The notes beneath the pieces are model-generated. The model did no database searches. It was not told the DNA's origin and saw only the letters and a list, made by a program, of their open reading frames with translations. Below are positions 35,512 to 44,330 of a stretch of 64,000 nucleotides of DNA, piece after piece. Positions within the stretch are counted from its first letter, which is position 1, and the number at the start of each line of letters is the position of its first letter. Both the position numbers and the translations under genes were made by a program. Source of the stretch: Nitrospira sp. UBA2082 (GTDB lineage Bacteria; Nitrospirota; Nitrospiria; Nitrospirales; Nitrospiraceae). The DNA is taken from contig DCZO01000035.1 in NCBI GenBank assembly GCA_002331335.1, positions 1-64,000 of the forward strand, read 5' to 3'.

Positions 35512-36252
35512 ATGCCGACCTCAGCACTCAGTACGCAGCACTCAGCACTTGTTATTTTCGCCAAAGCCCCGATTCCCGGCCAAGTGAAAACGCGCCTCTG
35601 CCCCCCGCTGACACCGGACGAAGCCGCCACGCTCCACGGGAGCTTCGTCCTCGACACGCTGGAACGGACGAAAGCCGCAGTCTCCAAATTCAAATTGCCG
35701 CTCGACCGTTATCTCGCCTGCGCCCCGTCGTCCGCCCATGTGTTTTTCAAGATCATGGAAGAACGGCAGGGCGTAAGGGTGATCGATCAAGCAGGCGACG
35801 ACTTGGGGGCGAGAATGAATCAGGTGTTCGAGACTCTCTTTGCTCACAAGTACACGCAGGTGGTGATTGTTGGAACCGATGTACCCTCACTGCCACTTGA
35901 GCAATACAAGCAGGCATTTACATTGTTGGGATCGCATGACCTTGTGCTGGGCCCGGCCCTTGATGGCGGGTATTACCTGATCGGCCTCAACCGGCCGACT
36001 CCCGCGCTCTTCACCGGCATCCCCTGGTCCACTGAACAGGTGCTGACTCTCACACAAGAAAAGGCCCGCGCGCTCGGACTCAGGACAAGCGTGCTTGCCC
36101 CATGGCGTGATATCGATACCATCAGTGACCTGAATGCGCTCATCGAAGCCGGCGCAGTGGATACCAAGAAGCCGAAACACGAGCAGTCGTTCTCAAGCCG
36201 CACCGCCGGTGCGTTGCAACTACTCGCCAAACGGTTGCGCACGAGAGCATAA
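35512..36252 (+). CDS. DUF2064 / TIGR04282-like glycosyltransferase
   Basis: A 246-residue nucleotidyl- or glycosyltransferase-fold protein: LVIFAKAPIPGQVKTRLCPPL near the N-terminus, then VVIVGTDVPSLPLEQYKQAF and LGPALDGGYYLIGLNRP, all typical of the DUF2064 (TIGR04282) family. The first ~13 residues (MPTSALSTQHSAL) come from a repetitive CAGCACTCAG-type segment and look added to the conserved core, which starts at LVIFAKAP. The neighbouring TIGR04283 transferase suggests they work together on one sugar donor or product. Confidence 0.82.
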   Translation: MPTSALSTQHSALVIFAKAPIPGQVKTRLCPPLTPDEAATLHGSFVLDTLERTKAAVSKFKLPLDRYLACAPSSAHVFFKIMEERQGVRVIDQAGDDLGARMNQVFETLFAHKYTQVVIVGTDVPSLPLEQYKQAFTLLGSHDLVLGPALDGGYYLIGLNRPTPALFTGIPWSTEQVLTLTQEKARALGLRTSVLAPWRDIDTISDLNALIEAGAVDTKKPKHEQSFSSRTAGALQLLAKRLRTRA

Positions 36253-36284
36253 TGGCTTGTGACATCTGAACCGGAGAGCTAACG

Positions 36285-37019
36285 ATGACACACCCCGTCG
36301 CACTCATCACCGGGGGAGCCAAAGGCATCGGACGAGGCGTTGCCCTGGATCTCGCCGCCCGACACTGGAGAGTCGCCTTTTGCTATCGAACCAGCGAAAC
36401 CGAAGCGAAACACACCGCAACGGCCATCGGGGAACGGGGCGGAGAAGCCTGGCCTATTCAGTGTGACGTGTCGGACCCAGCCGCGGCGAAGCGTGTCGTT
36501 GCACAGATCGAAGACAAATGGGGCCGGATCGACGCCCTCATCAATGGGGCTGGCCCCTACCATCGCATCAACCTGCTCGAAGAAACCGTCGCAGGCTGGA
36601 ACGAGATGTTCGACGGTAATCTGCATCCTATTTTTTATCTGGCACAGGCGGTGGCGCCGGGCATGAAAGCCCGAAAAGCCGGTCGCATCATCAGTTTCAG
36701 CATGGCCAATGCCGACCAGATGATTTCTCAACCGGATGTCACAGCCCACTACATTGCCAAAGCCGGTGTGCTTATCTTGACACGCACCTTGGCCAAACTT
36801 CTGGCCCCCTACGGCATCACCGTGAATGCGATCTCGCCGGGCTTCATTGATTCAGGTAGCGCACCGCCAGGCGAACTGGCCTCCATGACCAAACGTATTC
36901 CCGCCGGCTACATCGGGACAGTTGACGATACAGTCGGTGCAGTCCGTTATCTCCTCAGTGACGAAGCCCGCTACGTGAATGGAGCGAATATTCAGATTAG
37001 CGGAGGATGGGGGATATAG
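36285..37019 (+). CDS. SDR family oxidoreductase
   Basis: A 244-residue classical SDR with TGGAKGIG at residues 9-16, NGAG in the fourth strand region, and the catalytic Tyr-x3-Lys as YIAK. The C-terminal GGWGI end is normal. The nucleotide preference is likely NADP given RTSE after the second strand (inference). It follows the DUF2064 gene by 32 bases and ends just before a palindromic repeat element. No substrate call is possible. Confidence 0.85.
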   Translation: MTHPVALITGGAKGIGRGVALDLAARHWRVAFCYRTSETEAKHTATAIGERGGEAWPIQCDVSDPAAAKRVVAQIEDKWGRIDALINGAGPYHRINLLEETVAGWNEMFDGNLHPIFYLAQAVAPGMKARKAGRIISFSMANADQMISQPDVTAHYIAKAGVLILTRTLAKLLAPYGITVNAISPGFIDSGSAPPGELASMTKRIPAGYIGTVDDTVGAVRYLLSDEARYVNGANIQISGGWGI

Positions 37020-37024
37020 GAGGT

Positions 37025-37145
37025 CTGAGAGGACTGGGTTGGTTTCAGTGCTCGCTGCCCGCGCGCCAAGATTGTGATCACATTGCGAAATTAGTGGCGG
37101 CGCTCGGCCAACACGCGCAGTGTGAAACCAACCCAGCCCTCTCAG
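37025..37145. repeat. Palindrome-flanked repeat element, copy B
   Basis: Inverted arms of 23 bp (37025-37047 and 37123-37145, beginning CTGAGAGGACTGGG) match at 22 positions. The 75-base core begins GTGCTCGCTGCCCGCGCG and ends CGCTCGGCCAACACGCGCAG. Reversed, these ends match the core of the element at 24256-24352, while the arms of the two copies are unrelated. The element lies right after the SDR stop at 37019. Confidence 0.8.
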
Positions 37146-37175
37146 AATGGGAAGGGGGAGAAGAAAGAAAGGGCG

Positions 37176-37195
37176 GTGCTCGGTGCATGCGCGCA
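37176..37195. repeat. Partial repeat core
   Basis: GTGCTCGGTGCATGCGCGCA resembles the GTGCTCGGCCAATGCGCGCA end of the core of copy A (reverse direction). It sits 30 bases after copy B and before the zinc-ribbon gene. No inverted arms of similar length are visible. Confidence 0.4.
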
Positions 37196-37242
37196 GGTGA
37201 GGCCAGCACTCTCGCCTCGCAAAGGAAAGGAAGGGGGAGCCG

Positions 37243-37647
37243 ATGCGATCAGACCAAGAACGGGAGAGCCATCGTCGATTCATTCAGGCACTCCAGCACG
37301 AACATCTGACTTGCACCAAACCTGGCTGTGGTGGAGCGATGGACATCACGGATCATACCCCGCACAGCGCCCGCATCAAAACCTACGAAGCCGAATGCGA
37401 ACGGTGCCACACGATCGAGACGATCACCGGCAAGGAGGAACACCAGCCCTCCTGGGACGTGGCCTCCATTACAATGATGGCCGAGGTGCACCTCCTCCAC
37501 GAACAACCGACGTGCCCCTTCGACGATACCCCCATCACGTTCGTCTCTCTGCCCAATCCGCGGAGGAAAGCTCGGTACCGCCTCCAGTGCTACTACTGCG
37601 GCCGGCACACTGAAATGAACTGGCCTCCGCCGGAAGCCAAACGCTGA
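37243..37647 (+). CDS. Zinc-ribbon hypothetical protein
   Basis: A 134-residue soluble protein with likely zinc knuckles: C24-x4-C29 with C52-x2-C55, and C91 with C116-x2-C119. I do not know the family. The C-terminal 40 residues (TPITFVSLPNPRRKARYRLQ, then CYYCGRHTEM) are closely matched by a decayed copy at 42924-43045. GGGGGAG precedes ATG 37243. It stands alone between a repeat element and the convergent aldehyde dehydrogenase gene. Confidence 0.72.
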   Translation: MRSDQERESHRRFIQALQHEHLTCTKPGCGGAMDITDHTPHSARIKTYEAECERCHTIETITGKEEHQPSWDVASITMMAEVHLLHEQPTCPFDDTPITFVSLPNPRRKARYRLQCYYCGRHTEMNWPPPEAKR

Positions 37648-37664
37648 TCAAAACACCTCGGTGT

Positions 37665-39092
37665 TCACCGTGCGACCTCACCCAACACTTTCTCACTCAC
37701 CGGCCCCCAAAATGGAGCGCCGGCAGGTGCAAGATTGATGAGCTTTCGGTTCACAAACTCACCGAACCCGAGTTCCGATAATTCTCGGCCAAATCCTGAA
37801 TTCTTGACACCGCCGAACGGCAACTCCGGCGCAGTCCATGCAGGTTGATTGACAAAGACCATGCCGCTGTCGATTCTCTCGGCAACCCGCTGACCATCCT
37901 CCGTATCACTCGTAAAGACAGAGGCTCCGAGTCCGAAAGGTGTCGCGTTGGCAAGCGCAATAGCTTCGTCCTCACTCTCCACGACATAATAGGAGGCGAC
38001 CGGCCCAAATAACTCCTGCGAGTAGATAGGGTTGTGTTGGTCAATATCCGTGAGAATCGTGGGTTCGATATAGAAGCCAGGCCGATCTATTCGCCCACCG
38101 CCGAGTACCACGCGAGCCCCGCCTGTTTTTGCGGTATCGATCTGTTTCAGCAAGATATTCATCGCTTTTTCAGACGATAGCGGACCGAGTGTGGTAGACG
38201 GATCGTCGGGATTGCCGGGCTTGAGGGCCGCCATTCTCTTGACAAACCCGTCGAGGAAGTCCCTGCCGCGTTCTTTTCCGATAACGATAATCCGCTTCGA
38301 CGAGACGCAACTCTGACCCGTATTGAACATTCGCCCAAAGAGAGCCGCCTCCATACTGGCCTCCAGCGGCGCATTTTCGAGGACGATAAACGGATCGCTG
38401 CCTCCAAGTTCCATCACCGACTTCTTGAGATGACGCCCGGCGCGCTCCGCGACCGCGGAGCCTGCACGCTCGCTTCCGGTCACGGTAACCCCACGCACTC
38501 TGGAATCTTCAATCAGACGCTCGACTTGGCCGATACTGGCAAAGATATTCGTATACGCACCGGGCGGCGCCCCGGCCGATTCGAAGAGCCGTGCGAAGGC
38601 AAGCGCGCACTGCGGGACATTTTCTGCATGTTTGAGGATCACCACATTGCCGGCCATCAATTGAGGTCCTACGACCCGCGCGATCTGATAGTAGGGGAAA
38701 TTCCACGGCTCGATGGCAAGAATAATTCCGAGCGGCTGCGTTTGAAGCGTTGCGCCAGGACATTCAGGCAGTGCCTTCGGCTTCAGAAACGCGCCCGCGT
38801 GCCCGGCGTAGTAGTCAAGTATATCTGCGGACAACGACACTTCCGCACGCGACGTGCCGATCAGCTTCCCTACTTCAAGGGTAACGTATCGCGCATATTC
38901 CTCCGCATGCTCACGGAGCTTCGCCGCCGCCCCCGAAACGATTCTCGCCCGTTCGGCAACCGAGCGATAACGCCAATCGTGTTCATAGCACGCGTGTGCC
39001 GTGGCAATCGCGTGTTCCAGATCAGTATCGAGTATGTCGTGGTAAGTCTCTATAATCACCCCGGTCGCTGGGTTGATAGTCTGATAGGGCAT
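37665..39092 (-). CDS. NAD(P)-dependent aldehyde dehydrogenase (succinate-semialdehyde type)
   Basis: A 475-residue aldehyde dehydrogenase with the catalytic Cys in NTGQSCVSSKR, the general-base Glu in VMELGGSDPF and the cofactor motif VTGSERAG. The short N-terminus and the IEPWNFPYYQIARV segment match the GabD2/SSADH-like branch. AGGAGATG lies before several ATGs; the one at 39092 has the best spacing, giving MPYQTINPATG. It oxidises an aldehyde, possibly succinic semialdehyde, to the acid. It is convergent with the zinc-ribbon gene. Confidence 0.9.
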   Translation of the reverse strand: MPYQTINPATGVIIETYHDILDTDLEHAIATAHACYEHDWRYRSVAERARIVSGAAAKLREHAEEYARYVTLEVGKLIGTSRAEVSLSADILDYYAGHAGAFLKPKALPECPGATLQTQPLGIILAIEPWNFPYYQIARVVGPQLMAGNVVILKHAENVPQCALAFARLFESAGAPPGAYTNIFASIGQVERLIEDSRVRGVTVTGSERAGSAVAERAGRHLKKSVMELGGSDPFIVLENAPLEASMEAALFGRMFNTGQSCVSSKRIIVIGKERGRDFLDGFVKRMAALKPGNPDDPSTTLGPLSSEKAMNILLKQIDTAKTGGARVVLGGGRIDRPGFYIEPTILTDIDQHNPIYSQELFGPVASYYVVESEDEAIALANATPFGLGASVFTSDTEDGQRVAERIDSGMVFVNQPAWTAPELPFGGVKNSGFGRELSELGFGEFVNRKLINLAPAGAPFWGPVSEKVLGEVAR

Positions 39093-39283
39093 AATCATCA
39101 TCTCCTATGAACAATGTGTCGTCCCGCGCGCTTCGGCGGTGACAACATGTCCGTGAGTGGCCACCTCTCAATCCATGCGCGCATCCATGTGCGGCCTCAA
39201 TGCCGGAGATTGCCAGCTGTTCTCAAAACACTCCCGCTCAGAGACCGTGCCAGTAAGGACACGCGCGCAAGAGGCTGAATGTG

Positions 39284-39327
39284 TCCCAAGAAAGATGGCA
39301 TCGCCCTGTGGCCACCATCTTTCTTGG
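39284..39327. other. Strong hairpin in intergenic DNA
   Basis: CCCAAGAAAGATGG (39284-39297) and CCATCTTTCTTGGG (39314-39327) are perfect complements around a 16-base loop. It lies about 40 bases beyond the tautomerase stop and upstream of the aldehyde dehydrogenase, so it may end the tautomerase transcript, though no T-run follows. The rest of 39093-39368 shows no gene. Confidence 0.5.
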
Positions 39328-39368
39328 GCACGATGCTCTGCACATGGGCACGCCGGCTATGCTGAGCC

Positions 39369-39848
39369 TTAACGATCCGCTATGCCTGGAGCCAGAACCA
39401 AATTGACCGGAAGTTTTTCCGCTAAGGTATAGCGACTCGCCTTATTTTCCTTCACCCACCGCTTCTCAGCCACCGATTCAAAAGGTGGGGCGAGTTCGCC
39501 TTGGAGAGACCACAGGTCGAACGGGGTTTCATCGATGGAAATCTCCCAGTCATAGCCCTTGTCCTTGACAAAGGGGGCGATAGCCTCATCGAGCGTCCGC
39601 ATCCACCATTCCCTGAGAACGGGACCCGGTATCGTCCTGGCAATCTGATCAACCTTGAAGCGGATAAATTTGTGATGCGGTTCGCCGCCGACAAAACACG
39701 ACCCCTTTGCCATTTCTTCAAACACGCAGACGACATAAAATCGCGGGATCGGAACGCCCGCATACACGTCCGTGATTCGTTTGGCCAGGGCCTTCTTATC
39801 ATCTGCTGTAAATGCTTCGGCTGGGTGATAAATCTTCCACAATGGCAT
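39369..39848 (-). CDS. Tautomerase-superfamily protein (cis-CaaD-like)
   Basis: A 159-residue protein. The start ATG 39848 places Pro right after Met (MPLWKIYHPAEAFTADDKK), as needed for the catalytic Pro1 of the tautomerase superfamily; GGAGGAC upstream supports this start over the ATG six bases earlier. FYVVCVFEEMAKGSCFVGG and the Trp-rich WWMRTLDEA segment resemble the longer, trimeric cis-3-chloroacrylic acid dehalogenase-like members. It likely acts as a tautomerase or hydratase with an unknown substrate. The 720 bases upstream carry no clear gene. Confidence 0.8.
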   Translation of the reverse strand: MPLWKIYHPAEAFTADDKKALAKRITDVYAGVPIPRFYVVCVFEEMAKGSCFVGGEPHHKFIRFKVDQIARTIPGPVLREWWMRTLDEAIAPFVKDKGYDWEISIDETPFDLWSLQGELAPPFESVAEKRWVKENKASRYTLAEKLPVNLVLAPGIADR

Positions 39849-40568
39849 GGTCATGTCCTCCTCTTAGGTTGATCGCGTGGGCTGAGGATTTTCCACACAA
39901 CTCCTCACCACTCTTGTCTTTCCTATCGGCAATATTCGTCGTAGTGTGCGGCCTAGTCATCCATCTTCACATCCTCCTTTCCGCCGAACCCCCCGAACAT
40001 CTAGCGGTCGTGTCGCGAACCTGTTGCCATCTGTTTCCAACGTAGCCCGTGTTCGGCAGCTGAGTTGGTCATCGCACTCTCCCCAGTATTGCTTCACAAA
40101 TGGAATCGTCGCTTCATGATGGAGGCGATAAGCAACTCGCATTCCAACAGCGCATTCACCCGATCTCGCTGTCGATGTCATTGAAACCAAAGAATAATGT
40201 GCGCTGTCGTTCAGGAATTTCTCCGGCACAGTGAAGAAAGGCTGAGAACGAGCTGCTGAATTTACAGCACGATGCCGAAAGTTCAGCCTCGCGTATTTGC
40301 TCACAAAGGCCGGAGATGATCCCAGGGGGAAAGGGGCAAACGACATGGGAAGGCAGCCGTTCTCGATCCATTTCCTCTGCAAACGAAATTCCGAGTCAAA
40401 GGTTACTCATTGCCCTGGGAAGTCGGTGAATTTTGATGAGGATTGGGGGTATGATGTGCTGCGTTATTCTTGTGGATACCAAGACTCAACACCGCTCTAT
40501 GAAAGCGGCATGCGCCCGCTTCAGTGGGCCTTAGTTGAAGCGGTACGTACCTCGTCGGGAGAGGGCCT
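39849..40568. other. 720-base non-coding stretch
   Basis: I find no convincing gene. An open frame at 39957-40382 (minus) has no ribosome site and unlikely composition. A two-mismatch sigma-54-like sequence (TGGAATGCGAGTTGCT, minus strand, 40131-40146) points to the tautomerase gene 280 bases away; it may be chance. GGGAGAGG at 40558-40566 serves the activator gene that starts at 40569. Confidence 0.5.
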
Positions 40569-42908
40569 ATGCAAACCAACCGTTACCATGCAGCTGATCA
40601 GTGCCCAGGCGCCTTCGACGACCTCTTTTATGCCGTAAGTGACGCCATGCAGAGTCTGGCCTGGGTTGCGACAGCCGATGGAACCATCGAGTATCTGAAC
40701 CGGCGGTGGGTCGAGTACACGGGTGTCTCCTCGGAACACGTTCACGGTTGGATCTGGACACTCGCCGACATCATTCATCCGAACGATCTCCCGAGTCTGA
40801 TTCACACATGGTCCGCGACGCTGACATCTCGACAACCGGGCGAGGCTGAAGCCAGGATACGCCGTTTCGACGGTCACTATCGCTGGTTTCATTTCCGTGC
40901 GGTGCCTCTGTTCGACAAGCAGGGCGCCGTTGCCCGCTGGTATGGAACCCATGCCGATATTGAGGACCGCAAGCAGGCCGAAACCTTGCTGGGCGGAGAA
41001 AATCGCATTCTCGAAATGCTTGCCACCGGATGTCCGCTCTCGGACATTCTTGATGCCTTGTGCCGGCTCATCGAAAACATTGCGAGCGGATCTCTCTGTA
41101 GTATTTTGTTGGTTGATCCAATTCACAATCGCATGAAGCATGGGGCCGGCCCCAGTCTTCCCCATACCTATAGTGAATCCCTCCATGACAGACCCCTGAA
41201 TCTCGATGCGGGTCCCTGCGGGATGGCCGCATGTCTGAAAAAACAAGTGATTGCAGCCGACGTTGCATCGGATACACGCTGGGACAAATCAGGATGGCGT
41301 GAGTTGGCCATGGCACATGAGTTACGGGCTTGTTGGTCCACTCCAATCTTGTCATCCAATGATACTGTGTTGGGCACTTTCGCGATCTACTCGCGCGAAC
41401 CCGGCCGCCCGACCACGCAACATCAACACCTCATTGGGCAGATCACCCACCTTGCGACCGTTGCCATTGAGCAGAAGCATGCGGAGGGCAAGCTCCGCCA
41501 AGACGAACGAGAACTCAGACAGATCACCGATGCCATCGCTCAACTCATCTCAGTCCTCGGACCCGATGGAAACCTGCTGTATGTGAATCGCTTAGTGCTC
41601 GATTATAGCGGCCTCAGCGTAGAAGACATCATGGCGGATGACTTTCGCGTCCGACTGTTTCACCCCGATGATCTCGAACGAGTGAAGACTGAGCGTGAGC
41701 ATGGACTCGAACACAGAGCCCCGTTTGAACTCGAAGTACGCATTCGCCGCAAGGACGGGCAGTATCGCTGGTTTCTCATCCGCTATAACCCGTTGCGTGA
41801 CGAAGAAGGGAGGACTATTCGCTGGTACGGCACGGGAACCGACATTGACGATCGCAAGAGAGCGGAAGAGAGGACTCACAAAGAGAACTTGGCATTGCGT
41901 GAAGAAATCAATAGCACTTCGATGTTCGAAGAAATCGTCGGGGCCTCGAAGGCGATTCGCAACGTGTTGACGCAAGTCGCCAAAGTGGCGCCGTCGGATT
42001 CCACGGTGCTGGTGCTCGGTGAGACCGGGACAGGCAAGGAGCTGATTGCACGGGCCATCCATACTCGCTCGACCCGGTCGTCTCGGGCGTTTATTCGTGT
42101 CAATTGTGCGGCCATCCCGGCATCGCTCATTGGTTCTGAACTGTTCGGGCACGAGAAAGGCGCGTTCACTGGCGCGCTTCAACGGCGTCTCGGTCGATTT
42201 GAGCTGGCCGATGGCGGCACGATCTTCCTCGACGAAATCGGAGACTTGCCTGCCGAAACCCAGATTGCGCTGCTGCGAGTGCTTCAAGAACGGGAAATTG
42301 AACGGGTCGGCGGCAGCAAACCGATTGCTGTGGATGTGCGTATACTGGCAGCAACGAACCGCAACCTGAAGGCGGCCATGGCGGCAGGGGCCTTCCGCGA
42401 AGACCTGTTCTATCGACTCAATGTATTCCCGATACAAATCCCCCCGTTGCGCGAGCGAATCGACGATGTCCCGCTACTCGCTACCTACCTGATTGAGCGT
42501 TATTCAAAGAAGGCTGGGAAACAGATCAGAAACATCCAGAAAGAAACCCTGGCACTCTTTCAGGCCTACGATTGGCCCGGCAACATTCGCGAGCTGCAGA
42601 ATGTCATCGAGCGCGCCGTCGTGTTATGCGACAGTGAAACCTTTTCTGTCGACGAGACGTGGTTGAAACCGGAAGAGCAGCGGCTGTCGAAGTCGGTGGT
42701 TCCCTTGAGCACCACGCTGGCTGAACATGAAAGGGAAATCATTGAAGCCGCGTTAGCGGATTGTGGCGGTCAAACCGGTGGTCCTGCCGGTGCTGCAGTC
42801 AAGCTTGGACTGCCGAGGCAGACGTTGGACTCAAGAATCAAATCCCTGGGCATTGACAGGCATCGATTCAAGACCCCGCCGGCCGATCGACCTACCACAC
42901 GTGGCTGA
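40569..42908 (+). CDS. PAS-GAF-PAS sigma-54-dependent activator
   Basis: A 779-residue enhancer-binding protein. A PAS/PAC domain (about 15-135), a GAF domain (about 145-310), a second PAS/PAC (about 320-435) and an AAA+ domain with GETGTGKE and GAFTGA lead to a Fis-type helix-turn-helix (GGPAGAAVKLGLPRQTLDSR). It senses one or more signals through PAS/GAF and turns on sigma-54 promoters. The ATG at 40569 has GGGAGAGG upstream. No obvious sigma-54 promoter with good match lies beside it. Its AAA+ and HTH parts resemble those of the activator at 12451-13989. Confidence 0.93.
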   Translation: MQTNRYHAADQCPGAFDDLFYAVSDAMQSLAWVATADGTIEYLNRRWVEYTGVSSEHVHGWIWTLADIIHPNDLPSLIHTWSATLTSRQPGEAEARIRRFDGHYRWFHFRAVPLFDKQGAVARWYGTHADIEDRKQAETLLGGENRILEMLATGCPLSDILDALCRLIENIASGSLCSILLVDPIHNRMKHGAGPSLPHTYSESLHDRPLNLDAGPCGMAACLKKQVIAADVASDTRWDKSGWRELAMAHELRACWSTPILSSNDTVLGTFAIYSREPGRPTTQHQHLIGQITHLATVAIEQKHAEGKLRQDERELRQITDAIAQLISVLGPDGNLLYVNRLVLDYSGLSVEDIMADDFRVRLFHPDDLERVKTEREHGLEHRAPFELEVRIRRKDGQYRWFLIRYNPLRDEEGRTIRWYGTGTDIDDRKRAEERTHKENLALREEINSTSMFEEIVGASKAIRNVLTQVAKVAPSDSTVLVLGETGTGKELIARAIHTRSTRSSRAFIRVNCAAIPASLIGSELFGHEKGAFTGALQRRLGRFELADGGTIFLDEIGDLPAETQIALLRVLQEREIERVGGSKPIAVDVRILAATNRNLKAAMAAGAFREDLFYRLNVFPIQIPPLRERIDDVPLLATYLIERYSKKAGKQIRNIQKETLALFQAYDWPGNIRELQNVIERAVVLCDSETFSVDETWLKPEEQRLSKSVVPLSTTLAEHEREIIEAALADCGGQTGGPAGAAVKLGLPRQTLDSRIKSLGIDRHRFKTPPADRPTTRG

Positions 42909-42923
42909 ACATTCATCGAGCGC

Positions 42924-43045
42924 GACACTCCCATCACGTTCATCTCTCTGCCCAATCCCCGGCGCAAAGCCCGGTATCGCCTCCAGCGCTGCTACTGCGG
43001 CCGGCACACCGAAATGCACTGCCTCCGCCGGAAGCGAAACGGTGA
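42924..43045 (+). pseudogene. Decayed copy of the zinc-ribbon gene C-terminus
   Basis: Reading 42924 onward gives DTPITFISLPNPRRKARYRL then QRCYCGRHTEMHC, almost identical to the end of the protein encoded at 37243-37647. One base is lost near 43020 relative to that gene, so the last residues shift. Nothing of the first two-thirds is present; the activator gene ends at 42908, 15 bases before. It is a partial duplicate that has lost its start. Confidence 0.8.
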
Positions 43046-43084
43046 GCGTACGGACCTATCACCGCTTCTTCACGAGATCCTACG

Positions 43085-43849
43085 TTAGACAGACAGCGCT
43101 TTCTTGATGAACTCGCCGAGGCGGCGGAAGTAGGCCGGGCCGCCCACCTCGTAGATATTGTTATGATCGGCTCCTGGGATCACGTACCAGTCTTTCGGCG
43201 GCTTTGCAGTCTCAAAAACCTGGCGCCCCAGCTCGATGGGGATAATATCGTCCCGGTCGCCGTGAATGATCAATTTCGGCAAAGACAGCTGCGGCAGGCG
43301 ATCGATCAATCGATACTCTGCCCCCAGCAGCCAATGGACCGGCAACCCCCGATAGTGAAATTTGGCCACTGCTTCGATCGACGGGAATGACGATTCCAGG
43401 ATGAGTGCCGAGGCTGCTCGTTGCGTCGCGAGTTCTGCGGCGACGGCAGCCCCGAGCGACCGGCCGAACAGTACGATCCGTTCCGGGCGAATCTTCCTGA
43501 TTCGCGTCAGATAGTCATAGGCGCCGCCGGCGTCCTGGTAGAGGCCGTCCTCGTTGGGATCGTATTTCTGGCTTTTGCCGTAGCTGCGATAATCGAACAG
43601 AAAGACCGAGAGCCCCATCTGATAGAGATATTTCAGATTCTCCAAGCGGCTGATGATATTACCCGCGTTGCCGTGGCACCAGAGCATCACCGGGCGATCC
43701 GCCTGCGTTTCGACATACCACCCGAACAGCCGCACCCCATCGGTGGACTGGAACCACACCTCCTCGAGCGGCAACCCGCTGAGCCTGGCCCAGTCGCGGT
43801 CTTGCCAGGGCTCAGGATGATAGACGAAGAACTGATCGAGCAGGCTCAT
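43085..43849 (-). CDS. Alpha/beta hydrolase (BEM46/ABHD13-like)
   Basis: A 254-residue serine hydrolase. The nucleophile elbow is GRSLGAA, the acid lies in IIHGDRDDIIP and the catalytic His in PGADHNNIYE; all three are in the usual order. The hydrophobic segment near LFDYRSYGKS matches the BEM46 branch. Function is unknown, perhaps an esterase or thioesterase of the membrane surface. It has no membrane anchor. It is monocistronic, convergent with the decayed zinc-ribbon fragment. Confidence 0.87.
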   Translation of the reverse strand: MSLLDQFFVYHPEPWQDRDWARLSGLPLEEVWFQSTDGVRLFGWYVETQADRPVMLWCHGNAGNIISRLENLKYLYQMGLSVFLFDYRSYGKSQKYDPNEDGLYQDAGGAYDYLTRIRKIRPERIVLFGRSLGAAVAAELATQRAASALILESSFPSIEAVAKFHYRGLPVHWLLGAEYRLIDRLPQLSLPKLIIHGDRDDIIPIELGRQVFETAKPPKDWYVIPGADHNNIYEVGGPAYFRRLGEFIKKALSV

Positions 43850-43932
43850 GATGCTTTACCGAACGTGCCAGGAGATCGGGATCGTCTTGAAACAGTATGA
43901 CAGGAGAGGCGGGTGTTTGCGATTGGTTGAGG

Positions 43933-44223
43933 CTAATGATTCAGTTTCTGATCGATCTTGTCGCCGGCTTTCTTGAACCCTTCAGCGGTCTTGTTTGCGG
44001 CCTTCTTCAGCTTCTGTTCGATCTTTTCTCCGACTTTCTTCTCTTTCAACTTGGTGCCGGCCTTGGTGAACCCCTGCTCGATTTTATTGCCGACTTTTTT
44101 GGCGGTGTTTCCGATCCGTTCCAGCACCCCAGGACTCTTGGCCGGTTCGTCCTCGGCCATAGCCATTGGAACTGAGACCATCCAGATGGGCAAGATCAAC
44201 CAAACAGCCAATCTGACACGCAT
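43933..44223 (-). CDS. Secreted Lys-rich amphipathic protein
   Basis: A 96-residue protein with a signal peptide (RLAVWLILPIWMVSVPMAMA) and a mature part of 70 residues built of repeating KKVGNKIEQGF / KAGTKLKEK / KVGEKIEQK / KKAANKTAEGF / KKAGDKIDQ units. This is a strongly basic amphipathic helix or coiled coil, with no cysteine. It may bind DNA, LPS or another polyanion in the periplasm. I know no family name. GAAGGTGG precedes the ATG. It stands alone. Confidence 0.7.
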   Translation of the reverse strand: MRVRLAVWLILPIWMVSVPMAMAEDEPAKSPGVLERIGNTAKKVGNKIEQGFTKAGTKLKEKKVGEKIEQKLKKAANKTAEGFKKAGDKIDQKLNH

Positions 44224-44330
44224 ATGCCACCTTCACAATAATACTGGGTAAGCTTACCACAATCCGGTCCGTCTAGCCCGGCGGCGCACAAGTCAGCCGC
44301 GGTCGCCACCACCTGCTTGGCATGAAACAC

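Noticed and set aside
39957..40382. 141-codon frame in the 720-base gap
   Set aside because: No ribosome site, no recognisable segment, and no conserved-looking composition.
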